DNA of 64,000 nucleotides from VXYL01 sp965116935 (GTDB lineage Bacteria > Pseudomonadota > Gammaproteobacteria > Pseudomonadales > Azotimanducaceae), in NCBI GenBank assembly GCA_965116935.1, contig OZ220737.1:3348001-3412000 (forward strand). The letters are read 5' to 3'. The notes beneath the pieces are model-generated. The model was given only the letters and a program-made list of their open reading frames with translations, had not been told where the DNA came from and did not search any database. The number at the start of each line of letters is the position of its first letter. Position 1 is the first letter of the stretch. Shown piece by piece: positions 53,739 to 62,764 of this stretch. Both the position numbers and the translations under genes were made by a program.

Positions 53739-55148
53739 GAGCTATTGTCAAATCTGGTGTACGTGGAGTTGGTCATGCGGCGGCTCTGCTGTCCTCGATG
53801 GCTTCGATGCCGTCGTTGAATGTCACGCCCTCGATGACCCTGGCGAACTGCCGGAAGCCGCGCAGCCGGCGCCAGGACTTCCCTGCGCTCATGCCCATCT
53901 TGCAGGTCATCGACAGCATGCTCTGTCGGCTGACGCAGCCCTTCGCCCTCGAGCTCCGGTGGCGGATCGTGGCGAAGGCCGACTCGATCACGTTGGTGGT
54001 GCGGATGTGCGTCCAGTGCGCCGCCGGGAAGTCGTAGAAGGCGAGCAGCTCGTCGCGGTCGCGCGCCAGGCAGTCGGCGACCCTCGGGTACTTGTCCCCG
54101 TAGCGTTCGAGGAAGTCGTCGAAGGCACGCTCGGCCGCGGCGCGGGTCTCGGCCATCCAGATCTCGTGCAGTCCCCGCTTCGCCTTCGCCCAACGCATCG
54201 CGCCAGCGATGCGCCTGGACATTCGGCAGGCAGTTGAGGACGTTGACGGTCTTGTGCATCCAGCAGCGCTGCTGCCCCGTCTCGGGGTACACCTCCTCGA
54301 GCGCCGACCAGAACCCCATCGCGCCGTCGCCCACCGCCAGCTTCGGCGGCCTCGCGAGGCCGCGCTGCCTCATCCCCAGCAGCACCTCGCGCCAGCTCTG
54401 CGCCGACTCCCGGACGCCGTCCTCGATCGCCAGGAAGCGCTTCTCGCCGCGGGCGTTGACGCCAATCACCACCAGCACGCACAGCCGCCCGTCGTCTCCC
54501 CGCAGGCCGCTGTGGATGCCGTCCGCCCACAGATACACCCACTCGTCGTCAGGCGGGCGCCGGCGCCAACTCCGGCACTCCTCGTCCCACACCCGCTTCA
54601 GACGGCTCACCACGTTCGCCGACAGCCCCCGCGCCGCCTCCTCGCCCACCAGCGCCGAAACCGCCGCCCGCATCTTCCCCGTCGACACCCCGTGCAGGTA
54701 CAGCCACGGCACCGCCGCGTCCACGCTCGCCGAGCGCCGCACGTACGGCGGCACCATCGACGAGCGGAACGTCGCCGGCGAACCCTCGCGGCTGCGCGAC
54801 TTCGGCACCCGCACGTCAACCGTGCCGATCCCCGTCAGCACCTGCCGCTCGGGAAGGTGGCCGTTGCGCACCACGCGCTGGCGGCCGTCCGCGAGCTTCT
54901 GTTCCTCGAACGCCGCCAGATGCTCCTCGAACTCCGCCGCCACCGCCGCCTCGATCAACTGCCGGGCGCCGCTGCGAAGAAGGTCGGTGAGGGGATCGGA
55001 AACCGTCGCTGGCGCCGCCAGCGCGACCACATTATCGTTGTCCATGTGCGGTGTGCTCCTCTTGCTGGAACTGGATCGTCAAACTCAATTTCAGCAGAGG
55101 CACGCCGCACAACTCAACTCATCCGTACACCACTTTCGACCATAGCTC
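53739..55148 (-). mobile_element. IS256-family insertion sequence
   Basis: The ends are 53739-53763 and 55124-55148, 25-bp imperfect inverted repeats (GAGCTAT-GTC-AA--TGGTGTACG, four mismatches). The element is 1,410 bp and holds one transposase gene split by a frameshift. I find no clear 8-bp target duplication, so one flank has been rearranged. A 3' fragment of a second copy lies at 46590-46843. Confidence 0.8.
53773..55045 (-). pseudogene. IS256-family transposase, frameshifted
   Basis: The first part from ATG 55045 carries DLLRSGARQLIEAAVAAEFEEHL, the first catalytic Asp in YLWADGIHSG, the second in LAVGDGAMGFW, and CWMHKTVNVLNCLP. At about 54215 the frame changes. The second part (KAKRGLHEIWMAETRAAAERAFDDF ... 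TTNVIESAFATIRHR) holds the final Glu of the DDE triad. The split between Asp and Glu should abolish activity unless ribosomes shift frame. Confidence 0.8.
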
Positions 55149-55192
55149 TGCCTCGGACAAGCCGTCCCCTACGAGGCCCGTGTTGAACGCAA

Positions 55193-55597
55193 CTAATCCG
55201 GCCAAGGGTTGTGCAGTTCCACGCCGAAGCGCGAGAAGTCTGCCGTGTTGCGGGTGACAACCGTTAGCTTGTGCATGATGGCCGTGGCCGCGATCATGGC
55301 GTCTTCGCTCACCGTGTGCGACTGGCGGTGCATCAGACGCGCCCACTCGCGGAAGGCTGGCGCGTCCATTGGCAAGACGCCGTAGGAGGCGAGCACCTTG
55401 TCGAGCCAAGCCTCGGTCTCCTCGGCCTTCGGCTTGTCCTGCTCGCGCGTCATCTCGATGCCTTCCTGTATTTCCCCGACTGTGACGGCAGAAACGAAGA
55501 GCTGCTCGGCCGGTACGCCCGCGATCCATTTGACAACCGCGCCGTGGGGACGGCGACGTCGCAATTCAGAGACGACGTTGGTGTCGAGGAGATACAC
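55193..55597 (-). CDS. vapC: VapC/FitB-like PIN-domain toxin
   Basis: 134 residues from GTG 55597. The PIN acidic residues are in YLLDTNVVSELRRR, TVGEIQEGIE, SEDAMIAATAIMH and VTRNTADF. It resembles FitB-type VapC ribonucleases. It starts three bases after the stop of the Phd/YefM-type antitoxin and looks intact. It ends next to a family-B palindrome fragment (55155-55190). Confidence 0.88.
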   Translation of the reverse strand: MYLLDTNVVSELRRRRPHGAVVKWIAGVPAEQLFVSAVTVGEIQEGIEMTREQDKPKAEETEAWLDKVLASYGVLPMDAPAFREWARLMHRQSHTVSEDAMIAATAIMHKLTVVTRNTADFSRFGVELHNPWPD

Positions 55598-55600
55598 CCG

Positions 55601-55861
55601 TTACTCAAACGCGGGGGGTGTCCGGCGGCGACGCGACCGGCGTGGCGGCGTGAGGTTCTCGGTGCGTGCTTCGGAGGCCAGGAGCAGATCCTTCAGGTTT
55701 GGCCTCGCCATTCGTTCTAGCCTCCGCCATTGCTCGATGGGAAGGAGCACAGCCGTCTCCACCCCGCGCTTGGTGACGACCTGGGGCCCCTCGGCAACGG
55801 CGCATTCGAGCAGCTCGCTGAACCGCGCCTTCGCATCCTGCACGGGCCAACTCTTCCCCAT
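55601..55861 (-). CDS. Phd/YefM-type antitoxin
   Basis: 86 residues from ATG 55861. MGKSWPVQDAKARFSELLECAVAEGPQVVTKRGVETAVLLPIEQWRRLE is the Phd/YefM dimerisation domain. The basic tail RRSRRRRTPP may contact toxin or DNA. The upstream frame continues open but is not Phd-like. It forms an operon with the VapC gene downstream. Confidence 0.88.
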   Translation of the reverse strand: MGKSWPVQDAKARFSELLECAVAEGPQVVTKRGVETAVLLPIEQWRRLERMARPNLKDLLLASEARTENLTPPRRSRRRRTPPAFE

Positions 55862-55939
55862 GATCCGCCACGCCTTCGATATGACTAGTCTGAAGACTAG
55901 GTCATGCGCCTCCGGCGCGTCAACGACCTCGATGGATTT

Positions 55940-56250
55940 GACACGGGTCCCCGTAGGGGCGGGGCGTGTCCCCGCCCGTCTTTCGTACACCGATGTGTCT
56001 AGTACGGGCGAGGCCCGTCTCGAATCCATCGATGCCTCCAATACGGGTCGAAATGTTGGCGTGTCGGGAGGGAGTCCCTGTGCGACATCGACCACGTGGC
56101 CTGTGGGACGAAATGGGTGTGTGTCGGGAAGGGAATCCGTTTCGAGCGAGGCCCGTCTCGAATCCGAGGTGGTCGGCGAATTCAGCACGGGCCTCGTTTG
56201 GGGGGGCGTCTCAAACCCACCTACACCAATGATTTTAAAAGTATTCCTCG
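55940..56250. repeat. Family-B repeat cluster
   Basis: No gene. A CCGTAGGGGCGGGGCGTGTCCCCGCCCGT palindrome near 55951-55979 is followed by repeated GCGAGGCCCGTCTCGAATCC (56007 and 56145) and related CGGGCCTCGT units. These are the same modules found near 59520, 60900 and 63690-63960. Confidence 0.65.
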
Positions 56251-56415
56251 TAGTGGACACCGACTTATCCCGGGCCGAGTCCATCCGCGCCTTCTACACG
56301 GCCGGGCACAACCCCGGCCCCGACGGCCCCGTCGTCAATCCATCGACACCACGCTGCCCCTCGCCCAATGGCCCCCCTTACACTTCGCCGCCCCCTCCTC
56401 GGAGAAGACCCAAGC

Positions 56416-57543
56416 ATGAACCTAGCCGACCTCCCATTCATCCGCTCCGGCCGCACCGCGCGTGTCTCCTCCTGGGACACGACCGGGCGCAACAACGACG
56501 CCTGGACGATCGATCCCGGAGAACGCCGGGTGCTGGCCGACATCCAAGGCCCCGGCACCATCACCCACATCTGGATGACGCAGCCGAATCACTACCGCGA
56601 GTGCCTGCTCGAGTTCACGTGGGACAACGCCGACGCGCCCAGCGTCGTCTGCCCGCTCGGCGACTTCTTTGGGCTCGGGCACGGCATCGTCAACTCCTAC
56701 CAATCGCTGCTGTTTTCGGCGTCCACCCGCAACAACAACCACTTCAACCAAGGCTGCGCGCTGAACGCCTACGCGCCCATGCCCTTCCGCGAGCGCGCCG
56801 TGGTGGCGCTGGTGAACCAAAGCGCCGAGCCGCACCGCCAGTATTTCTATATCGACCACGAGCTCGGCGGAGTGGCGCCCGACGCCGGCTACCTGCACGC
56901 GGAGTTCCGCCGCGAGAACCCAACGCCCGGCTGGGGCCACGAGATTCGCGTCAACGCCCCTGAGGCCAACGTCGTCAACCGCGGACGGATCGCCCGCGAC
57001 AACAACTACGTCATCCTCGCCGCCACCGGGCGAGGCCACTACTTCGGCTGCAACCTCTCGGTCACCAACTTCCAGGGCACGTGGTGGGGCGAAGGCGACG
57101 ACATGATCTGGGTGGACGGCTTCAAGTGGCCGCCGGACCTGCACGGCACCGGCTCCGAGGACTACCTGAACCAGGCCTGGGGCATGCAGGACGACGCCTT
57201 CCTGCGCAACGGCTCGTCCATCCACGAGCGCAACACGGCCGGCTACCAGACGAGCTACGTCCACCATATCGAAAACCCCGTGCGCTTCGAGCACGAAATC
57301 CTCGTCACGATCGAACACGGCCACGGCAACCACCTCGCCAACGAGATGTCAAGCGTCGCCTACTGGTACGCCGACGAGCCGTCCCCGGTGCATCCCTGCC
57401 CGCCGGTCGAGGCCCGCGCCGCCGTGCCCCGCGACAACGTCACCGGCGCCTGGCAAACCGACGCCTCCCCGACCCGCGAACTCCGCCTCACCAACGAGAT
57501 GCGCGGCATGAAACGAGAGTGGGCGGAGCGCACCAAGCCGTAG
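56416..57543 (+). CDS. DUF2961/GH172 glycoside-hydrolase-like protein
   Basis: A 375-residue jelly-roll-type protein of DUF2961, now glycoside hydrolase family 172. Blocks are GPGTITHIWMTQP, the acidic VDGFKWPPDLHGTGSEDYLNQAWG (catalytic Glu region) and YQTSYVHHIENPVRFEHEI. Characterised members cleave or form fructofuranose and arabinofuranose linkages as oligomers. There is no signal peptide, so it is cytoplasmic. ATG 56416 has only a weak ribosome-binding site. It stands alone before tRNA-Leu. Confidence 0.85.
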   Translation: MNLADLPFIRSGRTARVSSWDTTGRNNDAWTIDPGERRVLADIQGPGTITHIWMTQPNHYRECLLEFTWDNADAPSVVCPLGDFFGLGHGIVNSYQSLLFSASTRNNNHFNQGCALNAYAPMPFRERAVVALVNQSAEPHRQYFYIDHELGGVAPDAGYLHAEFRRENPTPGWGHEIRVNAPEANVVNRGRIARDNNYVILAATGRGHYFGCNLSVTNFQGTWWGEGDDMIWVDGFKWPPDLHGTGSEDYLNQAWGMQDDAFLRNGSSIHERNTAGYQTSYVHHIENPVRFEHEILVTIEHGHGNHLANEMSSVAYWYADEPSPVHPCPPVEARAAVPRDNVTGAWQTDASPTRELRLTNEMRGMKREWAERTKP

Positions 57544-57591
57544 CGAGCCGCGGTTGTTTCCGCGCGGCCAGGGGCGGAAAATCCACGTCAA

Positions 57592-57676
57592 GCCCAGGTG
57601 CTGGAACTGGCAGACAGGCCGGATTTAGGTTCCGGTGTCGAAAGGCGTGAGGGTTCGAATCCCTCCCTGGGCACCA
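57592..57676 (+). tRNA. tRNA-Leu (anticodon UAG)
   Basis: The acceptor stem GCCCAGG pairs with CCTGGGC. The anticodon arm CCGGA-TTTAGGT-TCCGG gives anticodon UAG, read as Leu. A long variable arm (GTCGAAAGGC) and T arm GAGGG-TTCGAAT-CCCTC follow. CCA is encoded at 57674-57676. Confidence 0.97.
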
Positions 57677-57874
57677 TCAAGGGTTTTCCACATTCCCCTT
57701 GCGAACGGCAGAGTCTCCGCCCCCGCACCGCCAGACCCCACGTTCTCGATGCCGTGCGGCCATGCGTTGGGCTGTATTGAACTTCGTTCTTTTGCATGGT
57801 AATAAGCCATGCTATCGGAGACAACGAAAGATGCGCTTGTCGTTCGTTTCGTAATCATGCTATTTTCTTTGGCT

Positions 57875-58785
57875 ATGGACCATCCAAGGAGCGCAACGCT
57901 TAAAGTCACTCCTCGATGTGGTCCCACCCGGCTTCGTCGTGGACACCCCTTGGCTAACGGCCCGCGGCATCAACCCGAAATCCATCCACGACTACGTCGC
58001 CCGCGGCTGGCTCGAGCGCCTCGTCCGCGGGGTCTACCGGCGTCCGACGCCGCAATGCGCGCCAAGCGGCGACGCGTTCTGGGCCATCCTTCTGCTTTCC
58101 CTGCAGCAGCTCATGAAATACCCCGTCCATCTCGGCGGCGAGAGCGCCCTCGACCTGGGTGGACACGCGCATTGCCTGCGCCTCGGAGGAACCCCGCGCT
58201 TGCATTTCTACGGCGACGTGCCGTCTTGGCTGAAGCGCCTGCCCACACCGACGGAGATCGTCGTGCGCCGGCGCACACTCTGGCGACAACCAGGTCGACA
58301 TCGAGGCCTTTGATGTCGGCGACAGCGCGTTGATCCACGCGTGGCACTGGCCCATCTGGGCGTCGTCGCCCGAGCGCGCCATCCTCGAAGCGCTCGACGA
58401 GTTGCCCCGGCAGGCTACCTTCGAAAACCTCGACCTGGTCTTCGAGGGCCTGGTTTCGCTGCGCCCTCACCGCCTCACCGCACTGTTGCGCGCCTGCCGC
58501 AGCGTCAAGGTCCGCAGGCTGTTCTTCGTGTTCGCGGACCGGCACGCCCACGGATGGCGCGACCACCTTGACCCCTCGGCCATCGATTTCGGGTCTGGGC
58601 CACGGGCCCTCGTCGAAGGTGGGCGGTTCCATCCCGACTACCGCATCTCCATACCGGAAACGCTGATGCTCGCAAACTCCAAGACACAGACGACGATGCT
58701 TGACCGCTACCTACCTAGGAGCCTGCGCCGTAGGACGTTTTGGGCAGTATTTTTTGGGTCCCACCGCAAAGTCGCTCCATATTAG
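57875..58785 (+). pseudogene. abiEi: AbiEi-type antitoxin, frameshifted
   Basis: The AbiEi text runs QGAQRLKSLLDVVPPGFVVDTPWLTARGI...DYVARGWLERLVRGVYRRP, then through GGESALDLGGHAHCLRLG. It changes frame near 58275 to continue VDIEAFDVGDSALIHAWHWP...ERAILEALDELP. The expected start ATG-ACC-ATC is spoiled by an extra G at 57878. AbiEi represses and neutralises the AbiEii nucleotidyltransferase in this type IV toxin-antitoxin/phage-exclusion system. The gene is dead here. Confidence 0.8.
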
Positions 58786-59445
58786 CTACCATTTAGGGAT
58801 AGAAAAAACAAAAGACGCCCGCAAAAAAGGACGAGATAGGGCTGTACCTCCCGCGAAATTTCCTACGGCGCAGGCTCCTAGCACAGGTTCGCCTGCTGCT
58901 CGGCGTCCTGCCCGAAATCGCGCAGGAAGCCGCGTTTGCGCTCAAGGGCGGCACGGCCATCAATCTGTTCTACCGGAAGCTGCCGACGCTGTCCGTTGAC
59001 CTCGACCTCACCTGGCTTCCCGTCGAGGATCGCCGATCGACACTCCGCAACATCGACCACGCCTGCGATCGCATCGCGGCGCGCGACCCGCAATCCAGGC
59101 ACGCCGCGCGGCCCGGGCGGCGGCACCGACACTCGCGTCATGGTCAGGCGCGGTCAGGCGCAGGTGAAGATCGAACCTCCCCGGTCGCGCGCGGCGCCGT
59201 CTATCCACCTCGGTCGATGCCGACGTCCGAAGCGGTGACCGAACGCTTCGGGTTCTTCGAGGCCAATGTCGTGGCCTTCGAGGACCTGTATGGCGGGAAG
59301 CTCCACGCGGCACTCGACCGCCGCCACCCACGGGACCTCTTCGACGTCAAGCTGCTCTACGAGAACGAGGGCCTGACCGACGACCTGTTCCGCGTGTTCA
59401 TGGTCTACGTCGCGAGCTCGGCCCGACCGATCCACGTAACAACTC
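58696..59445 (+). pseudogene. abiEii: AbiEii-type nucleotidyltransferase toxin, interrupted and frameshifted
   Basis: ATG 58696 begins MLDRYL. A 167-bp MITE interrupts at codon 6, and QVRLLLGVLPEIAQEAAFALKGGTAINLFYRKLPTLSVDLDLTW continues after it, with the GG-T and D-x-D nucleotidyltransferase motifs. Two later frame changes (near 59095 and 59165) lead to ANVVAFEDLYGGKLHAALDRRHPRDLFDVKLLYENEGL. The C-terminus is replaced by repeat sequence at about 59445. AbiEii toxins transfer nucleotides to tRNA or related targets; this copy cannot work. Confidence 0.82.
58715..58881. mobile_element. 167-bp MITE with 21-bp perfect terminal inverted repeats
   Basis: 58715-58735 (CTAGGAGCCTGCGCCGTAGG...) is the exact reverse complement of 58861-58881. 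The interior is AT-rich with A-runs and has no gene. It lies in abiEii codon 6; deleting 58714-58880 restores the frame. A shorter hairpin with the same ends is at 30813-30851. Confidence 0.8.
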
Positions 59446-59537
59446 CCTCCCGACACACAAACATTCCATCCCACAGGCTACGTGGCCGATGTCTCACGAG
59501 TCTGTTGGCGCATTCAACACGGGCGGGGACAAGCCCC

Positions 59538-60891
59538 ATATGCGCTAACTTGTTTTGCGCATCGGCTGTCCGTAAGGTGGGGGTGTCGGTTCGGCTGGGG
59601 GCTTGTGCGGAGTGGACGAGGACTGGAAGGTGGTGGTGTCGTTCCTTCCGGAAGGCTGGGAGGAACTGGCGCAGGAGACGGGGGCGCTGAAGGGACTGCG
59701 CAAGGCGAAGTCTCCGGAGGCGCTGCTGCGGGTGCTTCTGCTGCATCTGGCGCGGGGTCATTCGCTGCGGGAGACGGTGGTGCGGGCGCGGCAGGCGAAC
59801 CTTGCGGAGCTCTCGGACGTGGCGCTGCTGAAGCGGCTGCGGAAGTCGTCGGAGTGGCTGCGGGAGCTGTGCGCGGCGATGTTCCGGGAGCAGGGCGGAG
59901 TGTCGGCGTCTGGCGAGCTGCCGTTCCGGGCGTTCGACGCGACGACGGTGAAGGAGCCGGGGCGGACGGGCTCGCTGTGGCGCCTGCACTACAGCGTGCG
60001 GCTTCCGTCGCTGGCTTGCGACTTCTACAAGCTGACGCCGACCGAGGGTTCGGGCGTGGCCGAGACGCTGGCGCACTTTCCGATCGCCCGGGGCGACCTG
60101 GTGCTGGCGGACCGGGGCTACTCGACGGCGGCGGGTCTCGGCCACGTGGCGTCGTCGGGCGGCCACGCCACGGTGCGCGTGAACACCGGCTCGCTGCCGC
60201 TGCGGACACCGGACGGGGAGGCGCTGGACCTGCTGCAGCGGGTCGCCGGGCTGGACGAGGCGTGCGTCCCGCGGGCATGGCCGGCGGTGGCGGTCGGTCG
60301 GGGCGTCGCGGTGCCGGGTCGCGTGTGCGCGATCCGCAAGACCGAGGAGGCCGCCGCCATCGCGCAGCGCAAGGCGAAGGAACACGCAGCGCGCCAGGGC
60401 CGGCAGGTGCGGCCGTCCAGCCTCGAGTTCGCCCGCCACGTGATCCTGTTCACCACCTTCCCCGAAGGGACCTTCGACGCCCGCAGCGTGCTGGACTGGT
60501 ACCGCGTCCGCTGGCAGGTCGAACTGGTCTTCAGGCGCTTCAAGTCGCTGGCGCAGCTCGGCCACCTGCCCAAGCACGAGGACGACAGCGCCCGCGCCTG
60601 GCTCCACGGCAAGCTGCTCGTGGCGCTGTTGGTGGAGAAGCTCGTTCGCCACGCCGGCTCCGTTTCCCCCTGGGGAGGCACCGTGGAGAGCCCGCCGTCG
60701 CAGTCCCTGGCGTGACTTCCGCTTCATGTACGGCCAGATCGCCCGCGCCATCGAGCCGCACCTCCCCCTGCAGCAGGCCATCGACGACTGGGACCGCATC
60801 TCAAGGGGATTGGCCGACCCGCCTCGCCAGCGGACCCCGCAGATCGACGAACGCTTCCCGGAACCATCGATCCAAACAAGTTAGCGCATAT
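59538..60891 (+). mobile_element. IS4-family insertion sequence
   Basis: 1,354 bp with 18-bp perfect terminal inverted repeats (ATATGCGCTAACTTGTTT at 59538-59555; complement at 60874-60891) and a 13-bp target duplication, within the range known for IS4-group elements. It encodes one transposase whose C-terminal segment is in another frame. The original stop codon (60882-60884) lies inside the right terminal repeat. Confidence 0.88.
59603..60884 (+). pseudogene. IS4-family transposase with C-terminal frameshift
   Basis: The main frame 59603-60715 gives 370 residues with the DDE core: Asp in FRAFDATTVKEPG, Asp in VLADRGYS, and the YREK signature in WYRVRWQVELVFRRFKSL. After VRHAGS a +1 change, somewhere in TTTCCCCCTGGGG (60663-60675) or shortly after, leads to PWRDFRFMYGQIARAIEPHLPL and ends at TAG 60882-60884, the natural C-terminus. 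It starts at TTG 59603 or GTG 59612. The catalytic core is intact, so the shortened protein might keep some activity. Confidence 0.82.
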
Positions 60892-61542
60892 GGGGACAAG
60901 CCCCGCCCCTACGAGGCCCGTGCCGAATCCATGGGACGAGATGTTTGCTGTGCCGGGAGGAGAGAGCTCTTCAAGGCCAGTGGTCATTCCAACGGCCCAC
61001 TCGGGCAATGGAGTCTGCTTGGGTACGATTTGACCGTCCCGGACCGACAGCACCGGATTGAATGGTCGGTTGGAGTCGGAATTGTCATAGAAGTCGGCGG
61101 AGGAGCACAAAGGCAATACCGCCGTTACATGTTCGCGAAGGCGGAAGACCCGCGGCACGATTTTGTGGGCTGGTACATCGTGTCCTCCTTCGCTGACGCG
61201 TTGACTCACGCGCGCAACGTGCAGGTCCTCCGGCAGGTGGATGTAAACGAGGTTGACCTCGAAACCACAACGAACTGCATCGCGCACGAAGTCCACTTTG
61301 GATTGATGGGAGAAGACGGTTTCCGCGCAGAACGTCGTGCCCTCCTGCAAGTAGCGCCGCCGAGGGTCGTCTGCAGCACGTGCGGCATCGTAGATTGCCA
61401 ACTCTGGTGCATCCGGACTCAGCCTTCGGGCTAGCCGGCCGGCGTTGACGAATGGCAATCCGGACAAATCAGACTCACGATAGAACGTCGTCTTGCCAGC
61501 ACCGTTGCCGCCCACCAGAAGCCAGAGTTGTGGTGGATTCAC
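60724..61542 (-). CDS. Zeta-toxin-like P-loop kinase with replaced C-terminus
   Basis: The frame is 272 residues. Residues 1-195 look like a zeta-type/UNAG-kinase-like P-loop protein: LWLLVGGNGAGKTTFYRES (Walker A 11-18), PFVNAGRLARRL, FCAETVFSHQSKVDFVRDA and VYIHLPEDLHVARVSQRVSEGGHDVP. From about residue 200 the frame runs through a family-B palindrome and then antisense into the IS4 element, so the tail is not original. Zeta kinases phosphorylate UDP-N-acetylglucosamine or other small targets. The GTG start at 61542 overlaps the stop of the 75-residue gene (GTGA). Confidence 0.7.
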   Translation of the reverse strand: MNPPQLWLLVGGNGAGKTTFYRESDLSGLPFVNAGRLARRLSPDAPELAIYDAARAADDPRRRYLQEGTTFCAETVFSHQSKVDFVRDAVRCGFEVNLVYIHLPEDLHVARVSQRVSEGGHDVPAHKIVPRVFRLREHVTAVLPLCSSADFYDNSDSNRPFNPVLSVRDGQIVPKQTPLPEWAVGMTTGLEELSPPGTANISSHGFGTGLVGAGLVPICANLFGSMVPGSVRRSAGSAGEAGRPIPLRCGPSRRWPAAGGGAARWRGRSGRT

Positions 61543-61766
61543 GAAGCGTTTCTGGCTTGCTCGTCCTCCACGAACACACCGTCAAGGATTCGTCCGGTCT
61601 GGACCGTACCCTTGGCCCAGACGCGGTCGATCTTTTGCGGGTCTTGCTTGGATTGCCGGTAGTGGAATGGCCCGGCCTCGCGCGGCGTGAATGGTCTCGT
61701 CGACAACCGTTCTGCCATTCCGGCGGCAACGTCGTCTGGATCAAGACGCTGTTCTGGGATCTTCAC
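61539..61766 (-). CDS. Small hypothetical protein upstream of the zeta-like kinase
   Basis: 75 residues from GTG 61766, which overlaps the stop of the preceding gene (GTGA). Its own stop overlaps the kinase start in the same way. The sequence MKIPEQRLDPDDVAAGMAERLSTRPFTPREAGPF...WAKGTVQTGRILDGVFVEDE is unrecognised. Its size and position immediately before the kinase fit an antitoxin or regulator, which is inference only. Confidence 0.6.
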   Translation of the reverse strand: MKIPEQRLDPDDVAAGMAERLSTRPFTPREAGPFHYRQSKQDPQKIDRVWAKGTVQTGRILDGVFVEDEQARNAS

Positions 61767-62389
61767 CACATCGAGGCGTGCGCGGCCTGCCCACACACCA
61801 GAAGGTCAGCTTTACTGATGACTTGCTCCAAACGGCACTCCGGGCTCTCGAAGTTGGCCACTTGGTACGACGGGTATTGGCATCGAGGGTTCGTCTTGTA
61901 CGTCAGTTGCTCCAAGAGCACGGCGACGTATTTGAAGTCCTGCGGCGTTGCGTTCTTCAAAGCATCCACGATGTCCGCGTACGAGTGCTTGGACAAGTCG
62001 AGCCGGCGAGAGACCTCGCATTCCGTCCCGTCCGATCGACGGAGCTTGGCGCGGTGGAGGCTTTCCATTGCGATCCGCAACGCCACCACCGCATTCGGAT
62101 TCGGCTCGGCTGCGTTTGCCGTCGCAAGTCCGACGGCTAAGTCGCTGGCCTTCGGCAGTGGCGTCTTGATGGGTTGACCTTCGACGAAATGGCACAGGAA
62201 GCCAGCGGCTTTCTTGAACGGACTTGCGCCCTCGATGCCACCGGGTTGTTGGTCGAGGTAGTCCCTGCTGTCTCGCAATGCCGAATCTAGTGCAGCGTCG
62301 TCTATCTCCACGCGCCGCACGCCTAGAGTGGCGTAATAGCGGCTGATGAAGCCAAGTACATTGGCGGCATCGTCGGCGGCAAACAGCAT
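61763..62389 (-). CDS. Hypothetical protein of the zeta-like kinase operon
   Basis: A 208-residue soluble, helix-rich protein (MLFAADDAANVLGFISRYYATLGVRRVEIDD ... PFKKAAGFLCHFVEGQPI ... LDLSKHSYADIVDALKNATPQDF). No motif is recognised. It lies third from the end of a four-gene minus-strand operon, 15 bp after the 73-residue gene and overlapping the 75-residue gene by four bases. Confidence 0.6.
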   Translation of the reverse strand: MLFAADDAANVLGFISRYYATLGVRRVEIDDAALDSALRDSRDYLDQQPGGIEGASPFKKAAGFLCHFVEGQPIKTPLPKASDLAVGLATANAAEPNPNAVVALRIAMESLHRAKLRRSDGTECEVSRRLDLSKHSYADIVDALKNATPQDFKYVAVLLEQLTYKTNPRCQYPSYQVANFESPECRLEQVISKADLLVCGQAAHASMW

Positions 62390-62404
62390 GGGGGTCTCTC
62401 GCGG

Positions 62405-62626
62405 TCAGTCGTCGCTTTGGAACAGACATTGGTCCTCAGCCGCGGCGATGGCACCGAGTTCCCATGCGGCGTAGCCGCTGACCGTGCGCAAATCGCCTGG
62501 CGCGTTGGGCTGGGGAGTACGAGGAGTCGCCATCGTGCGCACCGCTGCTTCGCCGGATGCGGCCACGTCGTGCAGGTGATGGAAGATGACCTCTGTTTCC
62601 GTTTGCTCGATCTCTGGCGTAGCCAC
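62405..62626 (-). CDS. Small hypothetical protein, first gene of the operon
   Basis: 73 residues from GTG 62626 after AAGGA (MATPEIEQTETEVIFHHLHDVAASGEAAVRTMATPRTPQPNAPG...). Part is helical and the rest is Pro-rich. No family is recognised. A promoter-like pair lies just upstream, so it probably leads the zeta-like kinase operon. Confidence 0.5.
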   Translation of the reverse strand: MATPEIEQTETEVIFHHLHDVAASGEAAVRTMATPRTPQPNAPGDLRTVSGYAAWELGAIAAAEDQCLFQSDD

Positions 62627-62655
62627 TCTCGATTCCTTGACGGTGTGGCCATTAG

Positions 62656-62685
62656 TCTATACGACGCGCTGCCACGTTGCTGCAA
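62656..62685 (-). promoter_or_regulatory. Putative promoter of the zeta-like kinase operon
   Basis: On the minus strand TTGCAG (62680-62685) and TATAGA (62656-62661) are separated by 18 bp, 30 bp ahead of the first start codon. The match is moderate. Confidence 0.4.
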
Positions 62686-62764
62686 GCAACTCTGAAGGGC
62701 CGCCGAGGCCCGCGAGTCCCCCCGCCGTGGTAACGTGTCGCGCTTTTCAAGGGGCGAGGAAGCC

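Larger units (their letters stand above)
59525..60904. repeat. Family-B palindrome split by IS4 element (13-bp target duplication)
   Basis: GGGGACAAGCCCC occurs at 59525-59537 and again at 60892-60904, directly bordering the IS. Joining the flanks over one copy rebuilds CGGGCGGGGACAAGCCCCGCCCCTACG, a standard family-B palindrome. Confidence 0.85.

Noticed and set aside
57592..57676. tRNA-Leu as attachment site for the truncated integrase
   Set aside because: The integrase fragment is 7.5 kb away, and no repeat of the tRNA 3' end was seen in the window.
59603..60884. Programmed +1 frameshift in the IS4 transposase
   Set aside because: The C-rich run is suggestive, but no established +1 signal is visible; a simple indel explains it equally well.
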